In this document: one piece after another, positions 23,501 to 34,800 of the stretch
Numbering within the stretch: position 1 is the first letter of the stretch
Layout: each line of letters starts with the position of its first letter
Assembly (NCBI GenBank): GCA_033220425.1
Contig: CM065653.1
Location: 558,001-622,000 of the forward strand
Direction: 5' to 3'
From: Lepraria neglecta
Lineage: Eukaryota; Ascomycota; Lecanoromycetes; Lecanorales; Stereocaulaceae
Length of the DNA: 64,000 bases
Notes under the pieces: model-generated
What the model saw: only the letters and a program-made list of their open reading frames with translations
Databases searched by the model: none
Told to the model about the DNA's origin: nothing
Translations under genes and position numbers: made by a program

Positions 23501-24010
23501 ACCTATAATGGCAGTAGGTAGACATCAGTCTATATGACAGCATTCAGGCCCCGAATATCAACGACAGCTCTTCCTTTCCTAGTACCGTCTAGTAACGTCT
23601 TCTAGACGACGAAGACTAGGAAGCTAAACGGCGTAGACTCGGAGGTCCAGCTGAGTCGACCCTGGTCATAGAGCTTATCGAAGGTTGCGTCGACGACCTT
23701 CTTAGACTTACTGCTTAGTAGGTAGACGCGGGCTATTTTAGGTACGCGTTCTTCCCAGTTAGACTTTAGTGGTATACACATCCATTCGTTCTCTAGAACG
23801 TTGGCAAAGCCACCCTCTTGCCATAGCGACGGAAATTTGTTGACGACGGATTCTATAGCGGTGCTATTGCCGTGGACAGTGACACCATTCGGTAAGACGG
23901 AATCATGCGGAGTGGGTGTTATAGAGATCTCGGCAGGAATAGACGGCGTCGAATGTGCTGACGAAGCAGCTGGGTGTTCCGCCGTAGCAGCCGGGGCTGC
24001 CAGCATAGCA
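20600..24010 (-). pseudogene. Element C pol: reverse transcriptase, RNase H, integrase, chromodomain
   Basis: Minus strand. RT begins near 24000 (KIARVYLLSSKSKKVVDATF, GRLSWTSESTPF) and ends with LETYLGMTGWLRNYIAHY near 23010. RNase H follows (YTDYGAALGIAKQ near 22530). The integrase core at 21496-21867 keeps MIDFILALPLS, ISDRDRKFLSDLW and GASERTNQT, supplying the D, D and E positions. The GPF module (FRVGDYALLRLHHGYD, QQFVGPFKVLEKVGRLAY) is at 20944-21276, and a chromodomain (KSYEIEKLLNKRS, YLIK*KGYGAQYDEW) is around 20830-20960. In-frame TAG codons mark RIP; the polyprotein is not intact. Confidence 0.88.
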
Positions 24011-24330
24011 ATGGCAGAGGCTGTGACAACTTTGTTAAATACACGCTTGATCCAACTTGTTTAGTATTCCCTTTTCGGTCGGCGAGTAGCCAGCTCGGCG
24101 ACGTCGGACTGTCCGGACGTAATATGGTAGCAGTTGTCAAAGTTCGCTTCTTGGACGGTGCCGAGTCGTAGATTTCTCGGGATCTTGACAGCATGATCCG
24201 AGTCATTTTTAGCTATTACGGCAGTAAAAGATAAGTCGACGAGATAGGCGTAAAGCGAAAGCTCGCCTTAGTCTGGCTCAAAGAAGAAATCTCGGTCCGG
24301 TAAGGAGGCGTAGTACACTGGAATCTGTGC

Positions 24331-25150
24331 TTAGGAATGCGGAGGAATAATAATGGTGTTTTTTGCATGTACCGGATGGGTAACAGGTCGGCCTCGTGTC
24401 CTGACTTCAATAGGAATTTCGACTCCGCAGCTTCCAATCGACGCTGTCGATTTTGAAGCTATAACGTCGATTTTCTCAGGGACCATAATGTCCATACCAA
24501 TGAGTAACTTCGCCTTGAGATTATCGACGAGGTATACCTCTCTAGGTGCCGTTATAGCTGTTACGTCCTTGCCATCTCGCTTCCTAAGGAAAAGGATAGG
24601 TATAATGCCGTACTTATCAGTTTCGTGTATATCTGATCCTACTCCACGAACCTTAATAGGGCTTACTATTCTCCGAGTCTGAAAGTCGGGAATGGTACGA
24701 GAATGCTCCCGATCTAGTAGAGTAACACCACACCCAGTATCAAGGCATAGCATGAAGATTTCACCGTCAGGTGACAACTTGGCGTTGGCTATGGCGTAAT
24801 GGTAATTGCGGAATATATGCCCAGTGCCGACTTCTTTGGCGGAGCTTGCGGTAGACTGGATGAATTCTTCGGAAGCGTCAGTAACAGGCCCAGACTCGGA
24901 AGCTTTAGTAATAGTGCTTGGGTAGGCTTCGGAAGCCTTGGGGACAGTGTCGACGATTTCTCGAGAATCCCTAGGGACGGTGTCGACGTTTCCCTTCGCC
25001 GGAAATCCCTGGCAAGTCGTCGACACAGCAGCTCGACCTTTGCCGGAATTACCGAGGTATTTATAGAGCAGGTTCTTAGACGAAAAGGCCTGGAGACAAT
25101 GTCGGCATCAGTGTGTCTTAGAAATTTTCGACGTTACTAAAGCAGCTGAA
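24331..25150 (-). pseudogene. Element C protease and C2H2-like finger
   Basis: Minus strand. The protease has MLCLDTGCGVTLLDRE (near 24740), and AKLLIGMDIMVPEKID as its second block. Upstream, near 25050-25108, CRHCLQAFSSKNLLYKYL resembles a C2H2 zinc finger with the first His changed to Tyr; a TAG/TGA stop precedes it. This replaces the CCHC knuckle found in most Ty3/gypsy gag proteins. Confidence 0.75.
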
Positions 25151-27335
25151 GCCATTACAGCAGCGTTTCTAATGAAATTCTCGGCGTCGCAGTCCTGCTG
25201 CGGCTCATAGTAGTCGAGATCCTCGTCTCCGTAGTAGTCACCGCTGTTGTCGTAAGCTGGATCGAAACTTGTATTTTGCTGGTCTTGGGAAGGGGACTGG
25301 TTAGCTCCAGACGCTCCGTTAGAAGCGTCTTCAGAGACTTCATTCGCTTAGTAGGTAATACCTGGACGAGGAAATCGACGGTCTCGATTTTGGAAACCTC
25401 CGTTTGGCCGATTTGACGGCCTTCCGAAGCCGGCGTTATTGTTACCAGCTTGAGGACTCAGCCGGTTCGACGACTAATTCATAAAAGGTGACGAGCTGCC
25501 TTGATTTCCTGCGGTAATCCGCAGTGGTTGGCGAGCGGGAGGCAAGGCAGGATTTTGCGGACGAGATACTTGTACTAGCGTAGTATTCGGCTGATAGGAA
25601 GAACTATTAGCAAAGCTATTGCCGTAAGGATTGTTATACGGTAGCTACGGAAATCCTTGGTAGAATTGCCGCTGCTCGTACTGATGAGGAAACAGGGCGC
25701 CTGAAGATCCACCTTGTTAACGAAACTGAGACTGAGACTAATACTAACCAGGTCTTGTCGACCTCCTATCGACTTACTAATACGGCTACTAGGCACGCTG
25801 GCCTTGCTGGTTTTATCGAGCAAGCTCGAACCACAAATTGGCCTTAGAGTTAATCTGACTAAGGAACTATTCGATCATTGTCGACGGCGTCGGTTCAGGT
25901 ATATGAAGACGAAATTCAAGCTGCATGTTATTCCAGGCTACTATAAGCTGGTTATATTCGGTGAGGAGCTCAGCTACTCTAGCGTGTCGACGAATGCTCT
26001 AGATATAGGCTCGAGGGTGCTTGCCGTTTCTGGCGTCAGCTATAGTATAACGCTTAGTTTATAATACTTTTACCGCGACTGAAGATTACTCCTTAAAACG
26101 CTTAACGAGCGTCTCAATCTATGATTATAGATTAGCTCTCCTGAGAAGATTCTTATTAAGGTCCGAAAGCTTATTAGTATACTAGGCGAGAGCACCTCCT
26201 CTAAAGCAAAGTAGTAAGGCTTCGACGACCTTAGGCTCTCCTCTGGTAGTAGCTATATCTTTTAGTCGGTCGACAAATACGTAGATGTCCCGGAAGATAG
26301 TCCGATTGTTTTCGATACCAACGGGACCTTCACAGACGAACAAGTTATCGAAAAATCCGATGTCTTCCGGCTTCAAGTGGCCGTTCCTACTAGTACCACT
26401 ACCATTCGCTCCGTCAGCTCCAGCTTCTCCTGGGGGGCCCAGCGGGCCAGGTTCACCACGCTGCGGTAGGTTCTCCCGAACATACTAAGCAATAGCGGCG
26501 TTAATGACAGCCTGCATTTCAGGCGTAATGTTAGTACCCATATTGCCCCTGAGAACAGAAGGTCCAATAGGCTAATTATAGATGGTTTCTTCGGCGGAAG
26601 TTTCTCTTGTAGTAGTAGTGCTGCTATCCGTAAAATTCGAGGCTATCAATACCGGCGTCCTAGGAGGCGTACTCCCTGTAGATAGAGGTTCCTAGAGAAG
26701 TCGTCTAGAACGCTCGGTGTCTTTCTCGAATTTAGCCAGAGCGGCTCTAAAAATAGAACGATCTAGAGCCCAGTCGGATAGCCAAGATAGTGCTTCAATA
26801 GACCGTGATCTAGTTCGGTAGTCTCGGGCACTTAAAATGCGGCCTTACTAGGCAGGTCTAAAATTATTCTTGATAAGATAAGAAATAACGTGGCGAGTAA
26901 GATTGCTAACGGCCTCAGCGTAGAAGTATTCTGATTTAATGAATTCGTTAAGCTAGAAAGCGACAACGATAGTGTCACGGCTAACCGGGTTATAGCTCGA
27001 GGAAGCCACGGTGAAGACCTTTTAAGGAGGAACGCGTAGTATAGATTCTTTTCCCGGCAAGTGCCTGTAATACTCGACGAGCTTGAGGTGTTGGTATAGG
27101 CGGAAGTAGTACCGAGATAGCTAGGGCTTGTAGAGGCTTTAGAGGAGCTACTGGCGTAGCGGAAGGATAGGGAGGACAGGGAGGACTGGTGGCTGCTAGG
27201 CAGCTGGTACTTCGGCGACGCTGAAACTGGTGCTTGTCCGGCGTTCCTAGGAACGGCGGCGAGCTGGTTGGATCTTTAGATATCTGTCGAGCAATTGGAA
27301 TGGTGCTCAGCAAGATATGAGACCCGTTACTGCCA
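25151..27335 (-). pseudogene. Element C gag
   Basis: Minus strand, starting just inside the 5' LTR (TNGSNGSHILLS near 27320). Proline-rich N-terminus (SSPPFLGTPDKHQFQRR), then a helical segment with DLFVFVDRLKDI-type and GFFDNLFVCEGP motifs near 26200-26370, and Asn/Gln-rich sequence nearer 25500. It is split by stops and I cannot give a continuous frame. Assignment as gag rests on position between the LTR and the protease. Confidence 0.6.
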
Positions 27336-27337
27336 TT

Positions 27338-27466
27338 TGTCAAGGACAAGGAGCTTTCTATGCAATTGAATAATTGATTGGCTAGTTCTTCTAAGCAAGA
27401 GAAGCTTGCTTAGCTAAAAGCTATTTGCCAAGCGCCAAGCGCTTACCAAGCGCCGAATTCTTAACA
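27338..27466 (-). repeat. 5' LTR of element C
   Basis: 129 bp, one difference from the copy at 20397-20525. A tggcagtaacgggtctc stretch follows it on the minus strand and may be the primer-binding site. Confidence 0.93.
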
Positions 27467-27471
27467 TTAAT

Positions 27472-30400
27472 ACGTTATTCCCCAAACAACAATTGTGTGC
27501 CGCGCAGTATCACACTTATATTATTATACTAGTGAATATCAATAGACAGCGGACCATAGCGATAATAGACAGCGGAGCTACAGGAAATTTCATCTCAAGG
27601 AACTTGGTGGACTTAAACGGCCTACTAACCCGAAAGAAGAAATTGTCTTACGAGCTACGCCTGGCTAACAGGTTAGTATTTTCAACAGGAAAAGTAGAGG
27701 AGGAAACACGCTCCCTACTAGTAATAATTCAGTAATACTACAAGGAGATTACATTCGATATAGTTAGGATAGCTACTTATAATATTATTTTAGGAATACC
27801 TTAGTTAAATAAGTATAACCTAGAAATTAACTGGAAGATAAAAGTACTTAAATTCGGACGATCTGGAAACGTTACTAGTATTAGACCTATTAGTTAATAG
27901 TAGATAATAATAGATAAGAGAAAGAACCGAAGACTAGTTAAAGTATATATTACTTTATTCTTAAATAATAAGGGTAACTTCTAAGAGAGAAGGCTCGACT
28001 CCTTAGTTACTAGTAAAGGTTAGTAGGATACTAAAGAGAGAGCTATTAAAGGAAAGGATGAACCTTCTACGATCCCTCGGGAATATAAATAGTAGGTATA
28101 CCTATTCGAGGAAGAGACGAGCGTAAAAGCGTTACCTAAGTACTAACTATAGGATTATAAGATCGAACTCGAACCTAGTAAGGCGCTAATATTTAGACCT
28201 ATCTATATATTATTAGAAAAGGAACTTACTATACTTCGTAGGTATATCGATAAGAACCTTAAGAAGGGATTTATTCGGGAATCTAAATTACTAGTAGGTT
28301 ATCTAATCCTCTTCGCGCTGAAGAAAGATAGAAGCTTAAGGCTATACGTCGACTATTGAAAGTTAAACGATATTACTATCAAGAATCGTTACCCTTTACT
28401 AAATATTAGCGAGCTATAGGATCGGCTCGGCAAGGCAAAGATATTCACGAAACTGGACCTTAGAGGCGTATATAATCTAATCCGAATAAAAGAAGGCGAA
28501 GAATAGAAAACTGCCTTTCGGACTAGATATAGCTACTACGAATATTTAGTAATACCGTTTGGACTTACTAACGTACTAGTAACCTGCCAAGCACTTATTA
28601 ATATCTTGATTTACTCTAAGAACAAGGAAGAATATATTAAGTATATATAGGACGTTATCGAATGCCTATTATAAGCGGGACTTCTCCTTAAACCGGAAAA
28701 GTGCGAATTTTATAGGGACTCTATCGAGTTCCTAGGATTTATAGTTAGTATAAAAGGTATTAGTATAAGCCTAGAAAAGATCAAAGCTATAGCGGAATAG
28801 CCTATACTATAAGACGTCAAAGTAGTATAAAGTTTCTTAGGATTTGCTAACTTTAATAGGAAGTTTATCGAGGGCTACTTAAAGAAAGTACTTCTACTTA
28901 TAGATATTATAAAGAAAGATATCGGATTTATATAGGGATAAGAATAATAAAAGTCGTTTAACACGTTAAAAAAAGTATATATAGATCTACTAGTACTCTA
29001 TACCTTTTAAGCCAACGAATCGGCTCGTATCGAAATAGATACCTCGGATCTTATAATAGGAGTATATCTCTGTCAAATGAAGGACCAAAAGTAGTATCTA
29101 GTTACCTACTTTTCACGAAAGATATTAGTAGCGGAATAAAACTATAATATATACGATAAAGAACTACTTGCTGTAGTATATATACTTTAAAATTAGAGAG
29201 TATACGCGGAAAGCTACTCGGACCTAACTATCTTCACGGATTATAAGAATCTTCTTAACTTTATAATAATAAAAGAGTTAAATAGGAGATAAGTTAGATA
29301 GTTAGAACTACTCGGACAATACAAGTTCAAAATAACCTATACCCCAGGAAAAGATAATAGTCGAGTAGATACGCTTAGTAGGCAGTCGGACTATATAGAA
29401 GAAAAGAATATTACGGAACGACTAATCCTAAAACGAGAAGCCGATAGATTATTGGTGCCATATCAGGTATTAGTAATAACCCTTTATATATTAGGACCTA
29501 ATACGACTAATAGGATTATAAAGGCCTACGGTAACGATATATTCGCAACAAAGCTACGATAGGATCAACTAGATTTAGTATTACTTAGATATTAGGAAAA
29601 AACTTACTTACCTGATATATACGTTGAAGAAGTAATTAGAGATTACTACGATAACCCTTTATAAGGTTACCCTAGAGTATCTAAGACTATAGAGCTCCTA
29701 GGACGAGGATACGTAGTACCGAAACTTCGGACACGCGTTAAATAATATATTAAGGAATATATTCAATACTAGTAGAATAAGTCTGCACGATACGCTAAGT
29801 ACGGGCAAATTCAGTTTATACCTGTACTAGAATTACTATAGGATGATATTATAATAGACTTTATAGTTAAACTACTACCTTCGAAGGATCTAGCTATATA
29901 AGATACCTTCGACTCAATTATAGTTATTATAGATAAACTAACGAAGTATATAATTATAATACTATTCAAGGAGACCTATAAAGTAGATTAATTAGCTTTT
30001 ATACTACTCGATAAGCTAATAAGGGATTATAGTATACCTAAATCGATAATATCCGATAGAGATAAGTTATTTACTTCTAACTACTAGAAAACGCTAATCG
30101 CAGCGATTAGAACTAAACTTTGGATATTAACTATATACTATCTATAGACTAATAGATAAACGGAACGTGCAAACCAAATAATAGAAGCTTACCTAAGATA
30201 TTATATAAACCTGAAATAAGATAACTAGGTTTTACTACTTCTAATAGTATAACTAGCGTATAATAATAAAAGGTTAGATACGATAGGTCTGATACTGTTC
30301 TTTACCAACTATAGAAAGAATATAAATATATTTCTATAACCTAGGGAAGGACCTAATATAGAAAAAGCCTTAGTTAAAGTAGAAGAGCTAAAGAGTTTAT

Positions 30401-30909
30401 ATAAGGATATATAAATAACGATTAAAAGCTCGAATAATAAGTTAAGGGGATAGGTTAATAGTAAAAGAAAGAATATTCCTTAGCTAAAAGAGGGGGATAA
30501 AGTATACCTCCTAATAAAAAATATAAAGATAACGAGACTAAGTAAGAAACTAGATTATGTTAAGGTCGGACTATTCTTGATTAAGAAGGTAAAAGGGGCC
30601 GTTAACTATAAACTCGAACTTCTACCTAATACTAAAGTATACCTAGTATTCTATATCTTACTTCTGGAGCTAGCAGACTCTAATATACTACTCTAAGAGA
30701 TATTCTATTATAATATTAAGGAAGAAACAGAGTATAAGGTCGAGAGGATCCTAGATAGAAGAAATTAGTTCTACCTAGTTAAATAGAAAGGGTATAACGA
30801 AACAGAAAGTACCTGGGAACCTCTTAGGAACCTTACTAGGAATTACGGGGAATACCTATAAGAGTTTTATCGGAGATAAGAGAAGACTAGTCAAAGCTCT
30901 TAGGGCCCT
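27472..30909 (+). pseudogene. Element B protease-pol with chromodomain
   Basis: Plus strand. Protease IDSGATGNFISRNLVDL at 27561-27612, RT around 28150-28990 (for example LLLKPEKCEFYRDSIEFLGF), RNase H near 29020-29280, integrase 29580-30330, chromodomain 30730-30860 (YKVERILDRRN*FYLVK*KGYNETESTWEPL with Trp codons turned to TAG). RT lacks the catalytic YxDD segment: at about 28596-28603 a 48-bp in-frame deletion relative to element D joins LIN directly to ILIYSKNKEEY. Not functional. Confidence 0.8.
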
Positions 30910-31395
30910 CTAGGCCGGGGGGAGGTCGAACTGCTCGGAGCCGACGTTAAATATTAGACTATCAGGAGTATTAGAAGGAAGACCCTTATCTCTCTCTAAC
31001 TCCTCGATATTCTATAACTCGCGCTTAACCAACTTTTTCTCTTTATCCTAGACTCGATCGAATTATAATTAGAGGCGTATAAGTTTCGCCTACGTTTCCT
31101 TTATTTCTAACCAAGTATTATCGCGTACTTTCTTAATACGACGTATCTCGTTAACAGATATAACTAGGTTATACTTCTTACCTATAGTAATATAGTTAGA
31201 ACAACGGTCTGAACGAACACCTACCAAGTATTACTTATTACCCTTCGTATAGAGAGTATAAGGATATATTACGAATCGGGATAATTTACTGGAAAGCTCT
31301 TTACGACGGACGAGGGGATCTTTAGAATAGATATTTTAACGAGGAGGTATAAAGGACGGATAGTTTCTCGGGACGAGAAATCTAGAGGAGGGGGC
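30910..31395 (-). pseudogene. Antisense reading frame in element B 3' region (copy 2)
   Basis: Minus strand, opposite to pol. From about 31395 it reads SSRFLVPRNYPSFIPPR, NIYSKDPLVRRKELSSKLSR, YPYTLYTKGNK, VGVRSDRCSNYITIGKKY, VNEIRRIKKVRDNTWLEI, KEKKLVKREL, IEELERDKGLPSNT and SEQFDLPPA, ending at TAG 30910-30912. All interrupting codons before the end are TAG or TAA, each one C-to-T change from Gln. Same length and no indels versus copy 1 (17768-18243). The stretch around KETQAKL to LERDK is likely coiled coil. If translated, the transcript would have to start in or near the 3' LTR in antisense. Confidence 0.6.
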
Positions 31396-31398
31396 TAG

Positions 31399-31812
31399 TA
31401 TTAGAACTATTGGTTCTAACAGGACTATCCTATAGGACAAGATACTATAGACAGGACTAGCAGCTAAAGCGATGAGCGCAATGAGCGACGTGCGCTCGTG
31501 GCGCTCAAGAATGATGAGCGCAATGAGCGCCGTGCGCTCATAACGCTTATGGATTGCTTGGCAGGATTTCTTATATCTATATATACGGGGCTTTGCCTAC
31601 TATTTGGAGCAGTGTATTCAACTTGGTTAATCTTCCTAGTACTCCTTGTACTATACTTTACTAGTTATCAATATAGAACGCATTGACTACCTACAACTAT
31701 AAAGACTGCTATTCTACCTGAGTGACTCCTCTCCTACAGAAGTATAAGATATACGAACCCCCTACGTCGGTTATCGCACTATTAGGTAAACGACTAGACG
31801 TGGGTCGTAACA
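31399..31812 (+). repeat. 3' LTR of element B
   Basis: 414 bp, TATTAGAAC...GGTCGTAACA, preceded by the polypurine tract gaggagggggctag. Directly followed by six C and then the interrupted element D. Confidence 0.88.
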
Positions 31813-34800
31813 CCCCCCGGCCTAGAGGGCCCTGAGAGTTTTGACTGGTCTTCTCTTATCTCTAATAAAACTCTTATAGGTATTCCCTATAATTCCCTGT
31901 AAGGTTCCTAAGAGGTTCCCAGGTACTTTCCGTTTCGTTATACCCTTTCTATTTAACTAGATAGAACTAATTCCTTCTATCTAGGATCCTCTTAACCTTA
32001 TACTCTATTTCTTCCTTAATATTATAGTAGAATATTTCTTAGAGTAGTATATTAGAGTCTGCTGGCTCTAGAAGTAAGATATAGAATACCGGATATACTT
32101 TAGCGTTAGGTAGAAGCTCGAGTTTATAGTTAATAGTCCCCTTTACTTTCTTAACCAAGAATAGTCTAATCTTAACGTAATCCAGTTTCTTACTCGGTCT
32201 TATTATCTTTATATTTTTTATTAGGAGGTATACTTTATCCCCCTCTTTAAGCTGAGGAATATTCTTTCTTTTACTATTAACCTACTCCTTTAACTTATTA
32301 TTTAAGCTTTTAATTATCCTTTATATATCCCTATATAAACTTTTCAGCTCTTCTACCTTAACTAAGGCCTTTTCTATATTAGGTCCTTCCCTAGGTTATA
32401 GAAATATATTAGTATTTTTCCCGTGGTTGGCAAAGAATAGTATTAGGCCCGTTATATCTAACCTCTTATTATTATATACTAGTTATACTATCGGAAGTAG
32501 TAAAACCTAGTTATCTTATTTTTAGTTTATATAGTATCTTAGGTATACTTCTATTATCTAGTTCACATATTCTATTTATCTATTAGTCTATAGGTAGTAT
32601 ATCGTTAATATTCGAAGTTTAGTTCTAATTACTATAATTAGCGTTCTCTAATAGTTAGAAGTAAATAACTTGTCTCTATCGGACGTTATCGACTTAGGTA
32701 TACTATAATCTCTTATTAGTTTATCGAGTAATATAAAGGCTAACTAGTCCGCTTTATATATCTCTTTAAAAGGTATTATAATTATATACTTTATAAGTTT
32801 ATCTATAATAACTATAATTAAATCGAAGGTATCCTAAGTCGCTAGGTCCTTTAAAGGTAGTAACTTAACTATAAAGTCTATTATAATATTATCCTAAGGT
32901 AATTCTAGTATAGGTATAAACTGAATTTGCCCGTACTTAGCGTATCGTACCGCCTTATTTTATTAGTACTGAATATATTCTTTAATATATTATTTAACAC
33001 GTATCCGAAGTTTTGGCGCTGCGTATCCTCGTCCTAGGAGTTCTATAGTCTTAGATACTCTAGGGTAACCTTATAATAGGTTATCGTAATAATCCCTAAT
33101 TACTTCTTCAACGTATATATTAGGTAAGTAAGTTCTATCCTAATATCTAAGTAATACTAAGTCTTATTAGTCCTGTCGTAGCTTTATTACAAATATATTA
33201 TTATTATAGGCCTTTACAATTCTATTAGTTATATTAGGTCCTAATATACAAAGGGTTATTACTAATACCTAGTATAGTACTAATAATCTATCGGCTTCCC
33301 GTTTTAGGATTAGTCGTTCTATAATATTCTTTTCTTCTATATAGTCTAATTGCCTACTAAGCGTATCTACTCGACTATTATCTTTTCCTAGGGTATAAGT
33401 TATCTTGAACTTATATTATCCGAGTAGTTCTAACTATCTAACTTATCTCCTATTTAACTCTTTCGTTATTATAAAGTTAAGAAGATTCTTATAATCCGTA
33501 AAGATAGTTAGGTTCGAGTAGCTTTCTATATATACTCTCTAATTTTAAAGTATATATACTATAGTAAGTAGTTCTTTATCGTATATATTATAGTTTTATT
33601 CTACTACTAATATTTTCCGTAAAAAGTAGGTAACTAGATACTACTTTTAGTCCTTTATTTAGCAAAGGTATACTTCTATTACAAGATCTAATATATCTAT
33701 TTTAATATAAGCCGGTTCGTTGGCTTAAAAGGTACAGAGTACTAGTAGATCTATATATACTTTTTTTAATATATTAAATAACTTCTATTATTCTTGTCCC
33801 TATATAAATCCGATATCTTTCTTAGTAATATTTATAAGTAGAAGTAATTTCTTTAAGTAGCCTTCGATAAACTTTCTATTAAAGTTAGTAAATCCTAAGA
33901 AACTCTATACTACTTTAACGTCCTATAGTATAGGCTATTCCGCTATAGCTTTAATCTTCTCTCGGCTTATACTAATACCTTTTATACTAACTATAAATCC
34001 TAGGAACTTAATAGAGTCCCTATAAAATTCATACTTTTCTGGTTTAAGGAGAAGTCTCGCTTATAATAGGCATTTAATAATATCCTATATATACTTAATA
34101 TATTCTTCCTTATTCTTAGAGTAAATCAAGATATTATCGAGGTACGCTATCGCTATTTAATCTAAGTATACTCGTATAATATTATTAATAAGTACTTAGC
34201 AGGTTGCTAGTACGTTAGTAAGTCCAAACGGCATTACTAGGTACTTATAGTAGCTATATCTAGTTTAGAAGGTAGTTTTCTATTCTTCGCCCTCTTTTAT
34301 CTAAATTAGATTATATATACCTCTAAGGTCTAGTTTCGTAAATACCTTTGCCTTACTAAGCCGATCCTATAGCTCGCTAATATTCGGCAAAGGGTAACGA
34401 TTTTTTATAGTAATATCGTTTAACTTTCGATAGTCGATATATAGTCTTAAGCTTCCGTCCTTCTTCGGCGCGAAGAGGATTAGATAACCTACTAGTAATT
34501 TGGATTCTCGAATAAATCCTTTCTTAAGGTTCTTATTAATATACCCGCGAAGTATAGTAAGTTCCTTTTCTAATAATATATAAATAGGTCTAAATATTAG
34601 CGCCTTACTAGGTTCGAGTTCGATCTTATAATCCTATAGTTAGTACTTAGGTAATACTTTTACGCTTGTCTCTTCCTTAAATAGGTATACCTACCGTTTA
34701 TATTCCTAAGGGATTATAGAAGGTTCATCTTTTCCTTTAATAGCTCTCTCTTTAGTATCCTACTAACCTTTACTAGTAACTAAGGAGTTAAGCCTTCTCT

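Larger units (their letters stand above)
20397..27466 (-). mobile_element. Ty3/gypsy chromovirus C, full length, innermost and youngest of the stack
   Basis: 7.07-kb minus-strand element with 129-bp LTRs (27338-27466 is the 5' LTR, 20397-20525 the 3' LTR) that differ at one position (G/A at about 20431). The 5-bp duplication TTAAT lies at 20392-20396 and 27467-27471. Inside, reading down the minus strand: gag, a C2H2-like finger, LDTG protease, reverse transcriptase, RNase H, integrase and chromodomain. It has fewer stops than A, B and D, but Gln/Trp codons are still changed to TAG in places, so it too was hit by RIP. Confidence 0.92.
18244..31812 (+). mobile_element. Ty3/gypsy element B, interrupted by element C
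   Basis: Plus-strand chromovirus with 5' LTR 18244-18657 and 3' LTR 31399-31812 (414 bp each). Order: gag, zinc knuckle, [element C], protease, reverse transcriptase, RNase H, integrase, chromodomain, antisense frame, polypurine tract gaggagggggctag, LTR. It is inserted into element D at a C6 tract; the flanking six C on both sides are consistent with a 5-bp target duplication hidden in the homopolymer. About 6.5 kb without C. Confidence 0.85.
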
